This document shows, piece after piece, positions 12,716-25,510 of a DNA stretch of 64,000 bases. The position numbers and the translations under genes are program-made. The notes beneath the pieces were generated by a model. It ran no database searches, was not told where the DNA came from, and saw nothing but the letters and a program-made list of their open reading frames with translations. The DNA comes from Lumnitzera littorea (Eukaryota; Streptophyta; Magnoliopsida; Myrtales; Combretaceae): NCBI GenBank assembly GCA_024138015.1, contig JAMXBB010000011.1, positions 80,980,051-81,044,050 on the forward strand. Direction: 5' to 3'. Each line of letters begins with the position of its first letter. Within the stretch, counting starts at the first letter, position 1.

Positions 12716-13279
12716 ATTTAGAACTGTCACGCCCCGAAGCGGCAGAGTAGTAACAGCCCCGCCGTGTAAACCACCCTAAGATAGAAGTTGGCCTCACAAC
12801 CGCTATCCTAGACCTGATCTAAACAAGGCGTCCACAACTAACCCGCTTTGAAGTAGACAATTTGTAATTTAAATAAATCATTTACCTATAAAAGTGAGGA
12901 ATTATATATATACGTTATCATTCAATTATTGCAGTTAAAGTTTACAACATTTCTCTATAGTATATTCCCTAGTTATTACATCACTTGGAAATGAAAAATA
13001 ATTCTAAAATAAAAACTTAGACCTTAAAATATGTATTTATTCTTCAATGTTTTTCCTCACTCCCCAGGATCCAGCAGTTGCTAGTTTCAGAGTAATTGGT
13101 TGCCGCTTCTTAGCCAGCACCTGCACGATGTCTATAGAGATGTGAGCAACCACAGCTCAGTAAGTAGGGACGGAGGACTTAAAACTATACCATACACACA
13201 ACAAGGTGTTCAATCACTTATTAAATGCAATGCATGTGCAAGCAAATGCCATCGCATGACGTTGTCCGGCCTGTCGTGA

Positions 13280-13307
13280 GATTAGAGAAATTGCGCTCGC
13301 TCTAATC
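13280..13307 (-). other. LTR-family hairpin (copy A)
   Basis: Sense-strand (minus) stem GATTAGAG pairs perfectly with CTCTAATC across a 12-nt loop. Equivalent hairpins are in LTRs B, C and D. The function is unknown. Confidence 0.6.
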
Positions 13308-15211
13308 CGGGTTAAGGAGTTACCGTTAATGCAACAGCTCACGACCAAACCCAGGCTTGTGTAATGGAGACCTTGCTCCTCCCGCGACTACCTTCGAACC
13401 ACTGTCTTCATCCCCGCCGCGACCTCCTCTCCTGTCACTTAGTTCGACTGAGGATGAAGAAGGGACCATTTTGCAATCCTGCACTATCCCTTCCGAAGGG
13501 GTCGGTATTTGGCCGGAGAGTCCTAAATCCCCTAACGGGTTGCCATGCATGTTCGATTATGATTACTGGTCGTACATTTGATTAAGTCCAATTTAGAGCG
13601 ATCAATCATTACATACAATTCATACAATATGTGCTAAAGCAGCAAACAGAATCATAGCATCACCCATAATCAAGCACATGCATACATTCAACTATCTAAC
13701 AAGCACAACCAAGCATAATCTTAAGCCTCCAAAATACAGTATCGTATTAATCCTAACTTACCTCAACTCCTTGCTTGCTCACTCGAGGTCCGATTTGCTC
13801 AGACCATCGCCGGTTATCCCTATAACACGAACGTGGTTTCAGCTTTTCATATAATTGTTATAGGTTCGTTTTATCCTATAATGCTTCTTGTTAGGTTTTG
13901 TTTAAGGTTTAATATGCCCAATTATCTAGGTATTAAGTCTTTTACAATTATTCTAGGTTTGGGGTTAGGTTCAGGTTCGGTTTTCGCATCGATTTCTAAA
14001 CCAGGTTTTTAGTTCGATTTTTAAGTAACGTTTTATATTCCAACCCTAGAAATTAGTTTCAACACATAATGTGAAATTAATCACATTATTTCCCGATAAC
14101 CTAAATACCATCATTACCCTTTGTCAGTGTTTATTTTACTCGGTACACTTAAATCCATACCAGTGTACCGAATTCACTCCTAATGTGACGAATTTTTACA
14201 TTTTTCATATAATTCTATAAATTCAAGTTTCCTATCAGATTTATTGTGCATTTTTATTATTCTCAAAATATCAATTTTTATTATAATATTTTCTATTTAT
14301 TATATTTTCAATAATTACACATTATGCACATAATGCATTTCTAATATTTCTATTATCCTAATTACCATCTCTAAACACCAATTATTATTTCAAAATGTCT
14401 AAATCCATCCTAAATCAGATTTTACTCCAAATTTCCCTAATTTACAAAATTAACTATTTTTTTTCTATTACTCATTTATTACATAATTAACCTAATAATT
14501 ACATCTAACACCCTAAATGCTACATGTATCATACTCCATCAGATTTCCATATCCTAAAACATATAATTATTCACTAAATCAGAAATTAATCATTTAATTA
14601 CATAATTAACCCTAAATCACCTAATTTTACCATCATTTTAGGGCTAAAAATTAACTTAAAAATTTCGAAAATTAATTTAAAAAAAAAATGGCTTCATAGC
14701 ACTGTTCTACATCATATGAGAATCCTACACAAAAAATTTGGGCTTGAAACTACACTCCTAAGGTCATTTATTTCTAAATCGAAATGTGCTCGGTTTTGCA
14801 CGATTTCTTAGGGGCCATATATTACGGGACATAATTTCATCAAAATAATATTTTTCCTACAAACTACATACAAAAATATCTCAGAATAACAAAATTCATG
14901 ATTTTCTAATCATATTTACTATTTTTACAAAAATTTACAAGATTCGGGCTGGAAATCGGACTCACCGATTTGGGTGGCTCCGGCCACCACGGGCCGCCGT
15001 GGCCTTGTCGGCCAGCCTGGGCGCTGCCACCACCGTGTGGTGGTGGTGGCCGTCCGCTTCCAGCTGCTCGTCTGGTGGGGGTTCCCTTTAGAAGCCCTAA
15101 TTGCACAGATTTTTCTAATTTTTTTCCAAACCGAATTTTTCTCTCAATTTTCGACTCTCCCTAATTTTCTCTGATTCCCAACTGTCCAAATGAGTTCCTG
15201 GATTTTTCCTG

Positions 15212-15221
15212 CTATTTATAG
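15212..15221 (-). promoter_or_regulatory. TATA box of LTR A
   Basis: Minus strand reads CTATAAATAG, preceded by AT-rich U3-like sequence and followed by a GC-rich block. LTR C has CTATAAATAA at the equivalent place (55743-55752). This marks the likely transcription start about 30 bases downstream. Confidence 0.55.
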
Positions 15222-15813
15222 GGCTTTAGTGTAATTATTGTGCATTAAATTAGATAAGACAATTACTTTATCCCTTAAATTTTGACTTTTGTGTTGCTTA
15301 ATTCTTATCGGTTAATTTTTATTTTCCTTATCCTGACATGCCACGACCAAGTTTACATCATTCCACACCCTTCTGATTTTTTTTTTTATTTTTCCTCAAT
15401 TATTTTATAATTTTCTTTAATTATTTGCTTAGTTTTCGGCCAATTTTAGTAATTACGCGTATTTTTATCTACACGTAAATACATGTGGGGTACACGTGAA
15501 CATTCCTAAATATTGTTTTGGTCATTCTAAAATTTTTAGTATACATATAATCTATCTCTAATAATTTATTAGTTATTATATTACACTTTTCGCCTTTTTG
15601 GTAATTAGCAGTTATTATGCTTAAAATTTGAAAATTTTATAGTCTCCTATTTTACTACTTATTTTCTTAAATTTAAGTTTACAGGGTCATTTTTACTGGT
15701 ATCTTGTTAAATAGTTTATAATTTGGGTTTGATCGGATCTTTTAACCAATCGCCCTAAACCTTGAGTTCTATGTTCAATCCTACGGTTACTTGGCTGAAC
15801 TTTGGGGCTTACA

Positions 15814-16185
15814 GGTGTTGAATGAAACTCCAATACAAGATTCAAATTTAGTGGTGTTAGAGTTAGAATGAATATTCTTTCACTTAAGCACAGTAAACCA
15901 TCTTTGCAAGTGAATGGAAATAGTAATGGTTGCCTTTGTGAACACTTGTTTAGCAACTCCTTCCAATTGGTATTTTGTTCATATTCCTTCTTTAATGAAG
16001 TGATAAAACCAAAAGAAGGAAAAGAAATAGCATGAAAATGTGGCTCCTTACGATATTGTCACAACAAAACATTCATCGCTTTATTCAAAACTTAGCAACT
16101 TAACCCAATATTGTTGTTGTTCAAGTGTTTAATTATTTGAGAAATAATGTCTTATAAGAATCATAGATCAATCACATGATCCTGA
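15814..16185 (-). pseudogene. Ty3/gypsy RNase H end and integrase N-terminus, decayed
   Basis: Minus-strand translation shows the end of RNase H (IISQIIKTLEQQQYWVKLL, about 16085-16145). A degraded linker follows, then the start of the integrase zinc-finger region (KDGLLCLSERIFI and LEFHSTP, about 15815-15900). The frame is cut by LTR A immediately after EFHSTP. This is very probably the same element as the integrase pieces at 11354-11440 and 9400-10192; the stretch between them is missing. Confidence 0.75.
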
Positions 16186-17381
16186 ACTTACGAACTTGTG
16201 ATCATGGTTTACCGAGCCCTCTAACATCAACTTACCACTAAAGAAGCTAAGATCCTTCATGCTGACCTATTAAAGTACCCAAGATCTTACAAGCAGTTGA
16301 CTATCTTTGTAGTTAAGGAATTCAATATTGTCACCAAGTTGATTGGGAACCAGAACCCTGGAGTACTGACTTATTTGGGACCCCGAGGGAATACAACAAA
16401 TAGCACGACCAACTAAACTAACTGTGTAGCTATTCCAATGTCGAGCTCTTCAATAAAATGATGATCTAATTAACCTAGCTTAGCAACAAACACCAAGACC
16501 CCAATCTCCAACTAGGACTATTAGTTGTTGACTTGTTATTTACTCCCTAACCAGAGGCTCGCCCCATAACATCCGAGACAACGGAATGAGTTATAGACAC
16601 ATGCCCTACAACTTTTCTAACATTGTACTATTTTGTGGAATTTTCCTTTATTTCTTTCCCAATTTTAACACTTGCATATTCTTTGTAATCCATTTTTAGT
16701 GTAGTATCCATTTTAGCAAATTGATGTAACCTTGTAGTTGCTCTAAATGGGTAATATATATATATATATAAATCCTTTGATGTAATGGTTATACGACATC
16801 ATTATCATCATTAATAGAATTCTCCACTTTCTTTAATCTTGAGCTTGTGTTTCCCTAAGAATTGAGTCCAAGTTATTCTTATCTAGCTTCTTTTGGGCAA
16901 GAGCTAGTGGCGACTAATCTTAGGTGTAGCTTCTACATAACATCAATGCAATTGTTGTGTCATTATATATTAAATAATGCAACTATTGTAACTCTTTATG
17001 ATTACATACAATTAGAGGAAAGAAAATTTGTTAATGTGCAAAAAGTTTTAGTAAAGAAAAGAAATAAACTAACAAAATGCAAAAAATTATTAGTAATTAA
17101 ATGTATTGCTAATAGGAATGTAATACATTCACATGAAATAATATATTATTTGTAAATAGTTATATTTTTTTAATCTAAAAGAATGCAATAATATATATAT
17201 ATATATATATATAGTTGTATCATTCTTTATTAAGTAACGTAAAGATTACAATCCTAACAAGAATACCTTTGCCTAAAAGCCATGTCTCTTTAACAAATAA
17301 ACAAAAGAAAGGGAAATTGTTAATGGCCAAAAGATATATATAACCATCAAAAAGGCACAAGTGATAAGAGTGGTTAAGAGT
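16186..17381. other. AT-rich stretch, no gene recognised
   Basis: No motif-bearing frame. 16186-16600 has somewhat higher complexity and could be further retroelement sequence, but I recognise nothing. TA microsatellites lie at about 16754-16770 and 17190-17213. Confidence 0.4.
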
Positions 17382-17561
17382 TTTGAAACTGGCAGGAGTT
17401 TAGCTCCTTAGAGGAAAGAAGAAAAAAATCTTATAAGAAAAGGTATAGGTTTACCTATCCTTTTCCTCTTTTTGAAAGTGGCAAGAGTTCTAGCTCCTTG
17501 GAGGAAAGAAGAAAAAAATCTTATAAGAAAAGGTATAGGCTTACCTATCCTTTCCCTCTTT
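17382..17561. repeat. Tandem duplication, about 90-bp unit, two copies
   Basis: 17382-17471 and 17472-17561 are near-identical. Both contain TAGCTCCTT, GAGGAAAGAAG, ATCTTATAAGAAAAGGTATAG and TTACCTATCC in the same order. The high identity points to a recent duplication. Confidence 0.85.
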
Positions 17562-18003
17562 GTAGTTATAAATACTTCTTGGAACTTTCTACAATCTCAT
17601 CCCTTTAAGGTAGGATTGATTCGGTTTTTAATCTCACAATTAATTTACGTTCATTTAAATTTGAACCGTTGAATTTATAATTAGTTGAATGATTAAAATC
17701 TTAATGAATATAAATTAAAGATAGGATGAAAGATTGAATTAGTCTCATAAAAAATAAGAATGAGACTATAAAAAAACTTTTCTTATGCATATGAGAATTT
17801 GGAATGTAAAAGGGTATATGTAAAGAAGATTTGTTGAACATGGTGTGTGTGTGTGTATATGTATATGTATATGTATTGTGCGGCATTTGAAAAGTGAAAA
17901 CTAAGCTCTCAAAATGAGCAACTAGTCACGCAAAAAGCTGGGCCATGTTGGAACTTTGCTGTAAACTCTTTTGCAAGATTAAGAGTTTGGGTTAGGTAGG
18001 ATT

Positions 18004-18324
18004 CTAGGACATCGTTGATCGATGCATGAAGAAACACCAGCAATTCAAGCATTGTGTGCGCACAAATTTAAGAGCGAAAGCTGTGTTGGATGATATCTCT
18101 TCTTTATATGGGTCAAATTTGGACCCATCAAGGAAGAACTTGTGAAGCTCCCTAGTGTCCTTCACCCTTGGGTTGGTTAATAAGCCCTGAATATTGTCTT
18201 GGGCAACTTCAATTGACAAAGAAGTAGCGGAAAGGAAAGCGGGAACACGCGAGAATTTCCCGAACTTTCTGGACATTGCAGAGTTACAAGACCTGAGATT
18301 CACTGGTGAATTGAATTGTACCAA
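18004..18324 (-). CDS. Unidentified exon-like open frame, 106 codons
   Basis: This is a minus-strand frame of normal amino-acid composition in an otherwise AT-rich noncoding desert. It has no long homopolymers and contains hydrophilic stretches such as NPRVKDTRELHKFF. I do not recognise the family. It could be a single exon or a pseudogene fragment of a host gene carried here by a transposon, or a chance frame. No flanking exon could be found. Confidence 0.25.
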   Translation of the reverse strand: MVQFNSPVNLRSCNSAMSRKFGKFSRVPAFLSATSLSIEVAQDNIQGLLTNPRVKDTRELHKFFLDGSKFDPYKEEISSNTAFALKFVRTQCLNCWCFFMHRSTMS

Positions 18325-21300
18325 TATAATAAAATAATGTATATATTCGTAAATTGTTATGTTTATTTAAAGTTTTATACAACTATATATTCACTATATG
18401 CAAAATGCGCATGTATCAGTAAAAAAGTACTGTAATAGGTAGTAGCAGAATTTCTAAAACATTGTATATTCTATTATTTGTCATAAGTCCTTTTATTATT
18501 AGTGGTTACAAGGTGTGAAGTGGGAGAAAAATGATTTCATAATTGGGATTTTGAATAAAACAACCTTTTCATTCCTTTTTCCAAAGGCAATAATAAGAAT
18601 GAAAGATATTAAGTTTTCTATCATCTTGGTCTTGAGCTATTTTTCCATAAGATCTCCATTATAGTATTGTCACCACAGTAAATTTTAACTACCAAGTTTG
18701 AGATAGATTAGTGTGATTCCTCTAAGCTAAGAACACCTGCATATTAAACCATGAAAGAAGATAAGCATAAGAAAAAAGGTACATCGAGTAACTATCTACT
18801 GGTCCCCTGCATTGTTTTGAGTTCATATAAAATCAAGTCATAACACTTTACACTATTTAGTGACCATTATTATTGAATCAAATCAATCTTTCATTGAGAA
18901 CTCTTTAAGAAACCCTAGTTCTTCAATTTTATTACTAAATAGTTGCAAGCAAACTCTTTTTGAGATTATTCAATAGTGTTGTCATATTTATTGAGTGATT
19001 TTAGACCCTTAATTGTAACTATACCGTTGTATCATGTTGTGATTGAATAAGACTCAATTCAAATTGTTTTATCGTCATATCCAATAAATTAATTTATACA
19101 TATTAATATTTAGTTTTCTTGTTCAAAAACATAAAAACCCATAACAATGACAAAAACCTAAAATCTCCTTAAAAGGATCCTATCTTTGTTTATCTAAAAA
19201 TTTTAGTGATTTTGTACTATACACACCCGTTTTGCATCACAAAGTTATTGGTCTTTTCCATCCACTTGTTTTTACATTTCCTCCTAACCATACAAATTGT
19301 ACTATATTTGGAGGGAAAGCAATAAGAGTAAACATAAATAAATATATAAAAAAATTATTCCTTGTTTTCTTTTTTAACTTGCTCTTGGGGGTACTTAAAT
19401 AATTTTACATTTATTTTTACCCATATTCACCGATTTATTTCCAACTTAGAGAAAAATTGTTTATGCTCAACAGTGGTAACATTTCCATTTATTTCTGCAT
19501 TCATGTGGACTTCCCAAACCTTATATTTCAAAACTTTCTGTTTCTCTTCCATTTTCCTTTCGTATTTCAAAAATATATACTAATTTCTCTTCACTTCCTC
19601 ATATTTACATTAATAGAAGGAAACGGATGGGAATTTAGTGTTTGGAAACTTTGCATGAGAATGCAAATGACGATTAGAAGGGAAAAACTCGGAATGTGCC
19701 CACTTTTATAGACAAATGATTTCAATCTCAAATTGAAGAGAGATTAACAAAAATGGGTGTAAATATATAAATGACCCTACAAGCAAGTTAAGAGAAAGAA
19801 AAGAATATATATACATACATACGTACACACTAACACACACAAGCGATCAAGCATGAAAAATTAAATATAGCAGTTTAATATAATTTAGACTATAACACAA
19901 ACTACTAACTAACTAAATTGTTACAAAAAACAAAAAATAAAAATAAAACCATTATAGAAAAACAATAATTTCATTCCATCACTCGTTATATATTTGAAAA
20001 CTTCTACAGGTGGTGCTATAAAGGGAAAGATACAGCAACATTAGTAATTAGTGAACTGGACTCAACACGTTATATCATACATTGAAAGTACAAAAATGGA
20101 AAAAAATAAAAATTTAAAAGCACAATGTTTTTTCTTAAAGAAAATTTTATGCAATTAACAACTTATTATAGACATTTATTTGTATTTGCGTTCTTATCAC
20201 ACTACCATAAAAATAAAATTTTTATGTCATATTACTACCAGAAACACACATGAAAAGGAGAAGAATAGAAAACTTTTAAATCTTTTTACCAGTAAACATA
20301 CGATGTGAGAAGGGAAAAAAAAAAAAAAAAACCTTTGGTTATTACTAAATGGAGGGAATGATACCGAAGCCAACATATCTAAACATTAATTTATTTAATA
20401 CAAAATGGTAAAATTCTTTACCTCCATAGGTGATTATTTAATTAATAATCGATATATACATAATATACATACATATGTATATAGATTAATGTATGTTATT
20501 ATAGTTTGATTATACATGATATAATATTCATTTTACCTTATCATCATTAGTACGCTAATACATTATTATAGTCTAACCGTAGAGAAAGAGATTTGTTTTA
20601 AAGTGGGAGTAGAAAATTACTTGAAAGTTCTTAAATAACTACTGAGAGAAAAAAAAAAGTAGTAATTTTTCCATGGACGAATTGAGGAATATAATGGATA
20701 TCAAAAGTATGATTTTGGAGAGCATACAACCAAAAGACGAGTATTGACTTAATATATCGAATAGAATATATGTTTGACTATGTATGTTTTAACTCATATT
20801 TTCTTTTTCCTTTTTTTTTAATTTCATATAATCAAACAAAATTGAAAAGTAACTTTGCTATTTTCCCTTCCCACTTCTAGAAATTTCTACCAATATCCAC
20901 TTCTTTAAAAATTGCAAAAGCACGTTTCGATATTTCTTCTTTATAAGATATGTTGACCGTTATATTCCATTCTATTATTAGACAAGTGATATGCAATTAT
21001 CCACTCTATTATCAAATATGTGATATGTAATTATCCATTCTATTATCATACATATGATATATAATATCTAATGACAATAAAAGAATTATTTTTCCTATAT
21101 AAAACTCAAATTCGTGTCTAAATTTTATTATTATTTAGTTATCATGTAAATATATGCATGACATATAATACCTAATAAATTATTTTTCCTATTTAAGGAT
21201 CATAGTTAAAAGAAATATAAGAATTGTAGTAAAAAAGATGATAATGGAATAAGAATTAAGAAAATAAGATTCACGTACTTAAAAGGAAAGATTTGACAAA

Positions 21301-22860
21301 TATATTATGTTCATTAGAAGAAAAAAAATATATTAAAACGAAATAAAGTGAAGGGTAAGTGCATCTAACTTCATAGGATTTATAAGATGTTTATTCTTGT
21401 AAAAAGGTAAACTACGCTTTCATCTTTATAACAACTTAACTGGGCAAACACATGATTTGGCAAAAGTTCCAAGATAATAAAAAAGAGACGAACAAAAAAA
21501 AAAATGGAATTTTTTTCTGGGATATGTTAACAATTAAAATCTTGTAAAGGGAATTTACTTGCCTTTTTTTCCCTTTATACTTGTAATTATCACCAATATA
21601 TTAACAAGGTTTTATAAATCTTGGTAAATGAAATTTCCCCTATGAGATCCTCAACAAGTGCACTCACGTTGTGTTTGAATTGGAAAAAGGAAAGAGGAGT
21701 AGAAATTGAAAGTTGAGAAATCACTTTTCCCCATTCTGCAAAACATGAGAAAGGAGAAAATGAATTTTTAAGGGAAAGTTTTTTTCAGGTGCGTGAAAAT
21801 CATTTCCCCTATGGAGAGGAAAATATATAAAATGATAGTTGTATAAATATCGATTTTTCAAGAATATGGACTGGGTTTAAATCTTTTTTCTACAAATTGT
21901 AATATAGTTGAAAAAAATTAAAAAAAAAAATTGGTTGAAGGAATATTTTCCTTGAGAAACAACACTTAGAGCAGGAAAAAGAAGAAAAAAAAAAAAAAAA
22001 ACCTAATCAAACAAATAAATGGCTGTCGATATTTGTTTGGTTTGGGTCCTGCTCCAGCCCAAAACCATGGAGCTGGTCCATAGGCCAAGTGTCAAAGTTG
22101 CGGTATGGTTCATAGTGGTGTCGGTTTTTGCTTTAGAGCATTTCTAGAAAACCATTATCTATTTTTAGAATTTGACTTTTCTTTTCTTCTTTTTTTTTTT
22201 TTTTTGCCAAATTAGAATTTCACTTTCAAAAGCAAACATGGTAATTTTCTGTAAGATAATCGTCAATCAAAGTCAAATTATCTTTACCCAAATTAGCTAA
22301 CATGATTTCTGATAACACCAGCTAGTGTATATTAGCTTTTATAACTTCTTCAGTTGAGTTCATGCTTCCTTGCTGCATCATATTCCATGAGCTATTAGGA
22401 AGATGAGACGAAATGAAACCAATAACCATTCAAGAATGTAAAAACTTAAGAATCCTATTTATAGTCGGGAACTTTTAAGGTCACATCATTGGGCCATTTA
22501 TTTTATTTTATGACTGTTGAGATAATTGTAAAAATTAATGCAATGGGAATTTCAATAGTTAGATAATAGATTGGACGGTCTTATCAATGACTCATTTATG
22601 GTAATATTGAATATGGACAAAAAGCTGATTACACATTTCAATTACTCCACAATTCATTTTGTCATTAAGAATTTCCACTTAAGAATGATATTAATTAATG
22701 ATTTGCTTAAGCATCCTAGAAACTGAATTTCCATCACTCTAAGAGTCCAGCAAAGAAACTAAATAATCTTATACTTGATTCGCTCAAACACCAAAAAAAT
22801 GAAACTGTTCCTTTTTTGTGGAATTTCTCTTTAGTCCTGATTTAAATTTGTTTATATAAT
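18325..22860. other. AT-rich intergenic DNA, no gene recognised
   Basis: About 4.5 kb of low-complexity AT-rich sequence with poly-A and poly-T runs (for example about 20313-20332, 21985-22002 and 22190-22205). It holds one short tandem repeat (20965-21075). Short frames here look random. Confidence 0.5.
20965..21075. repeat. Short tandem repeat, about 40-bp unit, three copies
   Basis: Three successive units each contain TCTATTAT, then a GTGATAT or ATGATAT word, then AATTATCCA or its variant. The last unit is diverged. Confidence 0.6.
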
Positions 22861-23015
22861 TAGCATCAAATGTATAAGCGTGATCACGAAGTAATCAATC
22901 TAGAAGTAGTGATAGGGAAACTCTCTTTAGTCTCTGCAGGATATATTCCAACCCATGTTTATCAAAGAATAACTAGGATAGTATTGAGCCGACGGTGTGA
23001 AATTTGTAGCTTAAA

Positions 23016-24262
23016 ATGTGCAATTCACACAAATGTTGCAAATGTAGCGATAACGATGTGGTCCTAAAGGTCTTGGTGCACTGTGAGGCATGTGCCGATG
23101 ATATTTTCAGATGTTTGATAGGTTATCATGGTAATCCGTGTATTTTCTCTTCGAAGCAGATTGTTGTAAGCCACTTGTGCAAACGTATTATGTATTGATG
23201 AAACAGTTCTTGTTTTGTTAACCAGGTGTCCAAGAAGTTTGCGTCGATGTTGAGAATAACAAGGTCACGGTTAGGGGTAAAGATCCTGATGCAGTAAAGA
23301 TTCTGGCAAGGCTCAGGAGGAAATTCAGCAGAAATGCTCAGTTGATCAGTCCAGTGCTGCCAGAATCTCCTCCTGAAAGTCCCCCGGAAACCGTAAAACA
23401 AGAGGTTCGCCTCAATGTCTCTCTTTTTCCCTTTTTTGCCTAGAGATAAGCTATTACATGCATTCATTCATGCGAAAAGAATCAGGCCTAGTTTTGTGAA
23501 CTTTCAACTGTATCTGTCTTATGTTCCACATGATCTTAATGAGCAGATTCCAGTCACAACTGTTAAGCTCAAAGTACTCATGCATTGCCCAGGTTGCGTA
23601 AGGGATATTGAGACACTCATTTATGGAATAAGAGGTACAACGGATGGTTTCTTTTGGATGTTCTCGATCTTCCTTGCTTATGTATTTAGATAATATCAAA
23701 CCCTTGCTCCGTTGTCGGAATGCTTTCATTCACCAAGAGCTCGACGCTTAATATAACATCTTAGTAGCTGAAATGGAAATGTTAACCAATAAATATATAA
23801 CCACACAAGATTTAACGTTTAAAATTTTAGATTGACTGGTTATGGATCCAAAAGTTACCACGAAAACTAGTGCACCCAGAGATTTTTAAGGGCTGATGAA
23901 AGTACTGCTTTGTCAAGGTTGAATATGAAGGCTTCTCGAGTTCTCTTTAATCACCACTGGTGACATTGTTTTTCTACGTCACAGGGGTTTTGACAGTAGA
24001 AGCAGATATGCAGAATAATACTGTAATAGTAAAGGGAGCAATTGATCCTTCACATCTAGTGGAAAGAATCAAGAAGAATCTCGGTAAACATGTAGCGATT
24101 ATTGAGGAAAAACAAGAAGTAGAGAAGGAGGAAGAAGCCAAGGACTCACCGTCCTCAGAAGAAGTCACCATCTATGAATATACACCTCAATATACTGGAA
24201 ACCATAAGTGTCCATGTGAAATGTTTAGTGATGAAAATTCTGAGTCATGTTCAATAATGTGA
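23016..24262 (+). CDS. Heavy-metal-associated isoprenylated plant protein (HIPP), two HMA domains
   Basis: Four exons (23016-23130, 23226-23404, 23547-23634, 23985-24262) with GT-AG introns join in frame to 219 codons. Two HMA (metal-binding) domains each carry the CxxC pair: CEACADDI in exon 1 and CPGCVRDI in exon 3. Each domain is split by an intron after its first helix and continues with GV..V.VD..NNKVTV (exon 2) or GVLTVEAD..NNTVIV (exon 4). A proline/glutamate linker follows domain 1 and a Glu/Lys-rich stretch follows domain 2. The protein ends CSIM, a CaaX box for isoprenylation (expected farnesylation), which defines the HIPP family of metal-binding membrane- or nucleus-associated proteins. 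The ATG at 23016 has an in-frame TAG nine bases upstream. The short Cys-rich start (MCNSHKCCKC) is unusual, so a missed upstream exon is possible. It is convergent with the ABCC gene. Confidence 0.85.
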
Positions 24263-25510
24263 AAACATTAAGACTGATATACAAAATCATATTTGGTGAG
24301 TGAAAATATGAAATAAGAGACTGTTTATAATTCAGGTCAACATCCTACTAAATTTTCTAATTGTTATGCTAATATGCAAAAAAGTTCTTTTTTCTTTTCT
24401 TTTATTTTCTTTTTCGTTTAAGCCTTTCATGATGCCAGAATTCTAAGGTATGGAAATTAAAGTTGAAACAAGTAAAGATCATATGCATTAAACATGATGT
24501 TGAGAAAAAAACATAATAACATCTAATGGAACAGCATTTCAGCTGGACATCATAGTCACTAATGCATATGTGCTAGAAAGGTTCAGCGGATCCTTTAGTT
24601 CAATGACAATCAGAACCACATTATAAAATTTGTACTTCATATAGGGTTCATTATCTGCAAATGTATCCGATATTTGCTCTGTTTGAATTGCTCAATTTTT
24701 TTATGGTTCTGATATGTTTAGTTATTAATAACTTTGTACTTCCGTGTTATCTAGTTCAAATCTAATATTGGCTAATGCACATTGAAATTGAGACAGATAG
24801 AAATAATAGGAGCAAAGTTCACTTTTCTCAAACCTTTTTTCCTCAAGAATATTCAGCTACAAAGAATCAAAGAGCTCAATCTTTTACCTATAGTTATCTC
24901 CTTTGCACAAGAAGGCAAAATGACAGAATAGGTTTATCATATCGCACATTTTGATTTTATCCTGGGAAAAGAGACAACCATCCTTGCTAAAGTTATAACT
25001 GTACTGAAATATGTATGGTCATGCGGCGATTTGTAACACAATAGGAAAAGGCTTCATATAGACTGAGAAAATGGTTACACTGTGCATTGTTTGCAGCTAA
25101 AGGTACATGCCAGAGGGTTACAACATGCAAGAGGAAAGAATAGATAAGCATAGCCTTTGCTGCCTTTTTAAATAGCTCTGAGCTGTGTTGATGACTTGTA
25201 GCACTCAAAATTTCATGTCCTGATATTAGTGACTTTGCTGCTCTTTCAATTACTTGGTCAAAATGATGCATAATAGGGCGAGAAGAAATAACGCAATGTA
25301 TGGAAGAGAAGTCAGTGCTCACAATCTAATATGCTTTGATGCATTCACTAATTATTATTTTTTTTTTTTTTGAATGTGACATTTCGAACTACATATATGC
25401 ATCTAATACAATCTAATGCCTAGAGCAACTAAACAATTGCACAAAACTTTACAATGGTAATATATCCCGATTGCCACTTCTTATTAGTTCTTTGAATCTA
25501 TATCTTCTTG
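24263..25510. other. Convergent intergenic region between HIPP and ABCC genes
   Basis: It holds the 3' flanks of both genes. A 109-codon minus frame (24993-25322) has no recognisable domain and lies where the ABCC 3' UTR would be; I treat it as chance. Confidence 0.5.

Larger units (their letters stand above)
12725..15813 (-). mobile_element. LTR A, 3.09-kb long terminal repeat
   Basis: On the minus strand it starts TGTAAGCCCC (15813) and ends GGGGCGTGACA (12725). It is followed by an initiator tRNA-Met primer-binding site. The same sequence occurs at 55120-58067 (LTR C, opposite orientation), which independently fixes both ends. It carries a TATA box at 15212-15221, a GC-rich patch downstream (14950-15090) and the family hairpin at 13280-13307. 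A long LTR with this primer site fits the Tekay/Del chromovirus type, but no coding part confirms it. It interrupts the gypsy integrase just after its EFHSTP motif (15814 onward). The short open frames inside are not genes. Confidence 0.85.

Noticed and set aside
13326..13585. Overlapping open frames inside LTR A
   Set aside because: They are in a noncoding LTR; the corresponding part of LTR C (57241-57609) gives unrelated frames, as expected of GC-rich noncoding sequence.
14906..15174. Pro/Gly-rich frames on both strands
   Set aside because: They come from the CCACCAC-type patch of LTR A and are not conserved in LTR C.
24993..25322. 109-codon minus frame downstream of the ABCC stop
   Set aside because: No domain or splice logic; it sits in the probable 3' UTR of the ABCC gene.
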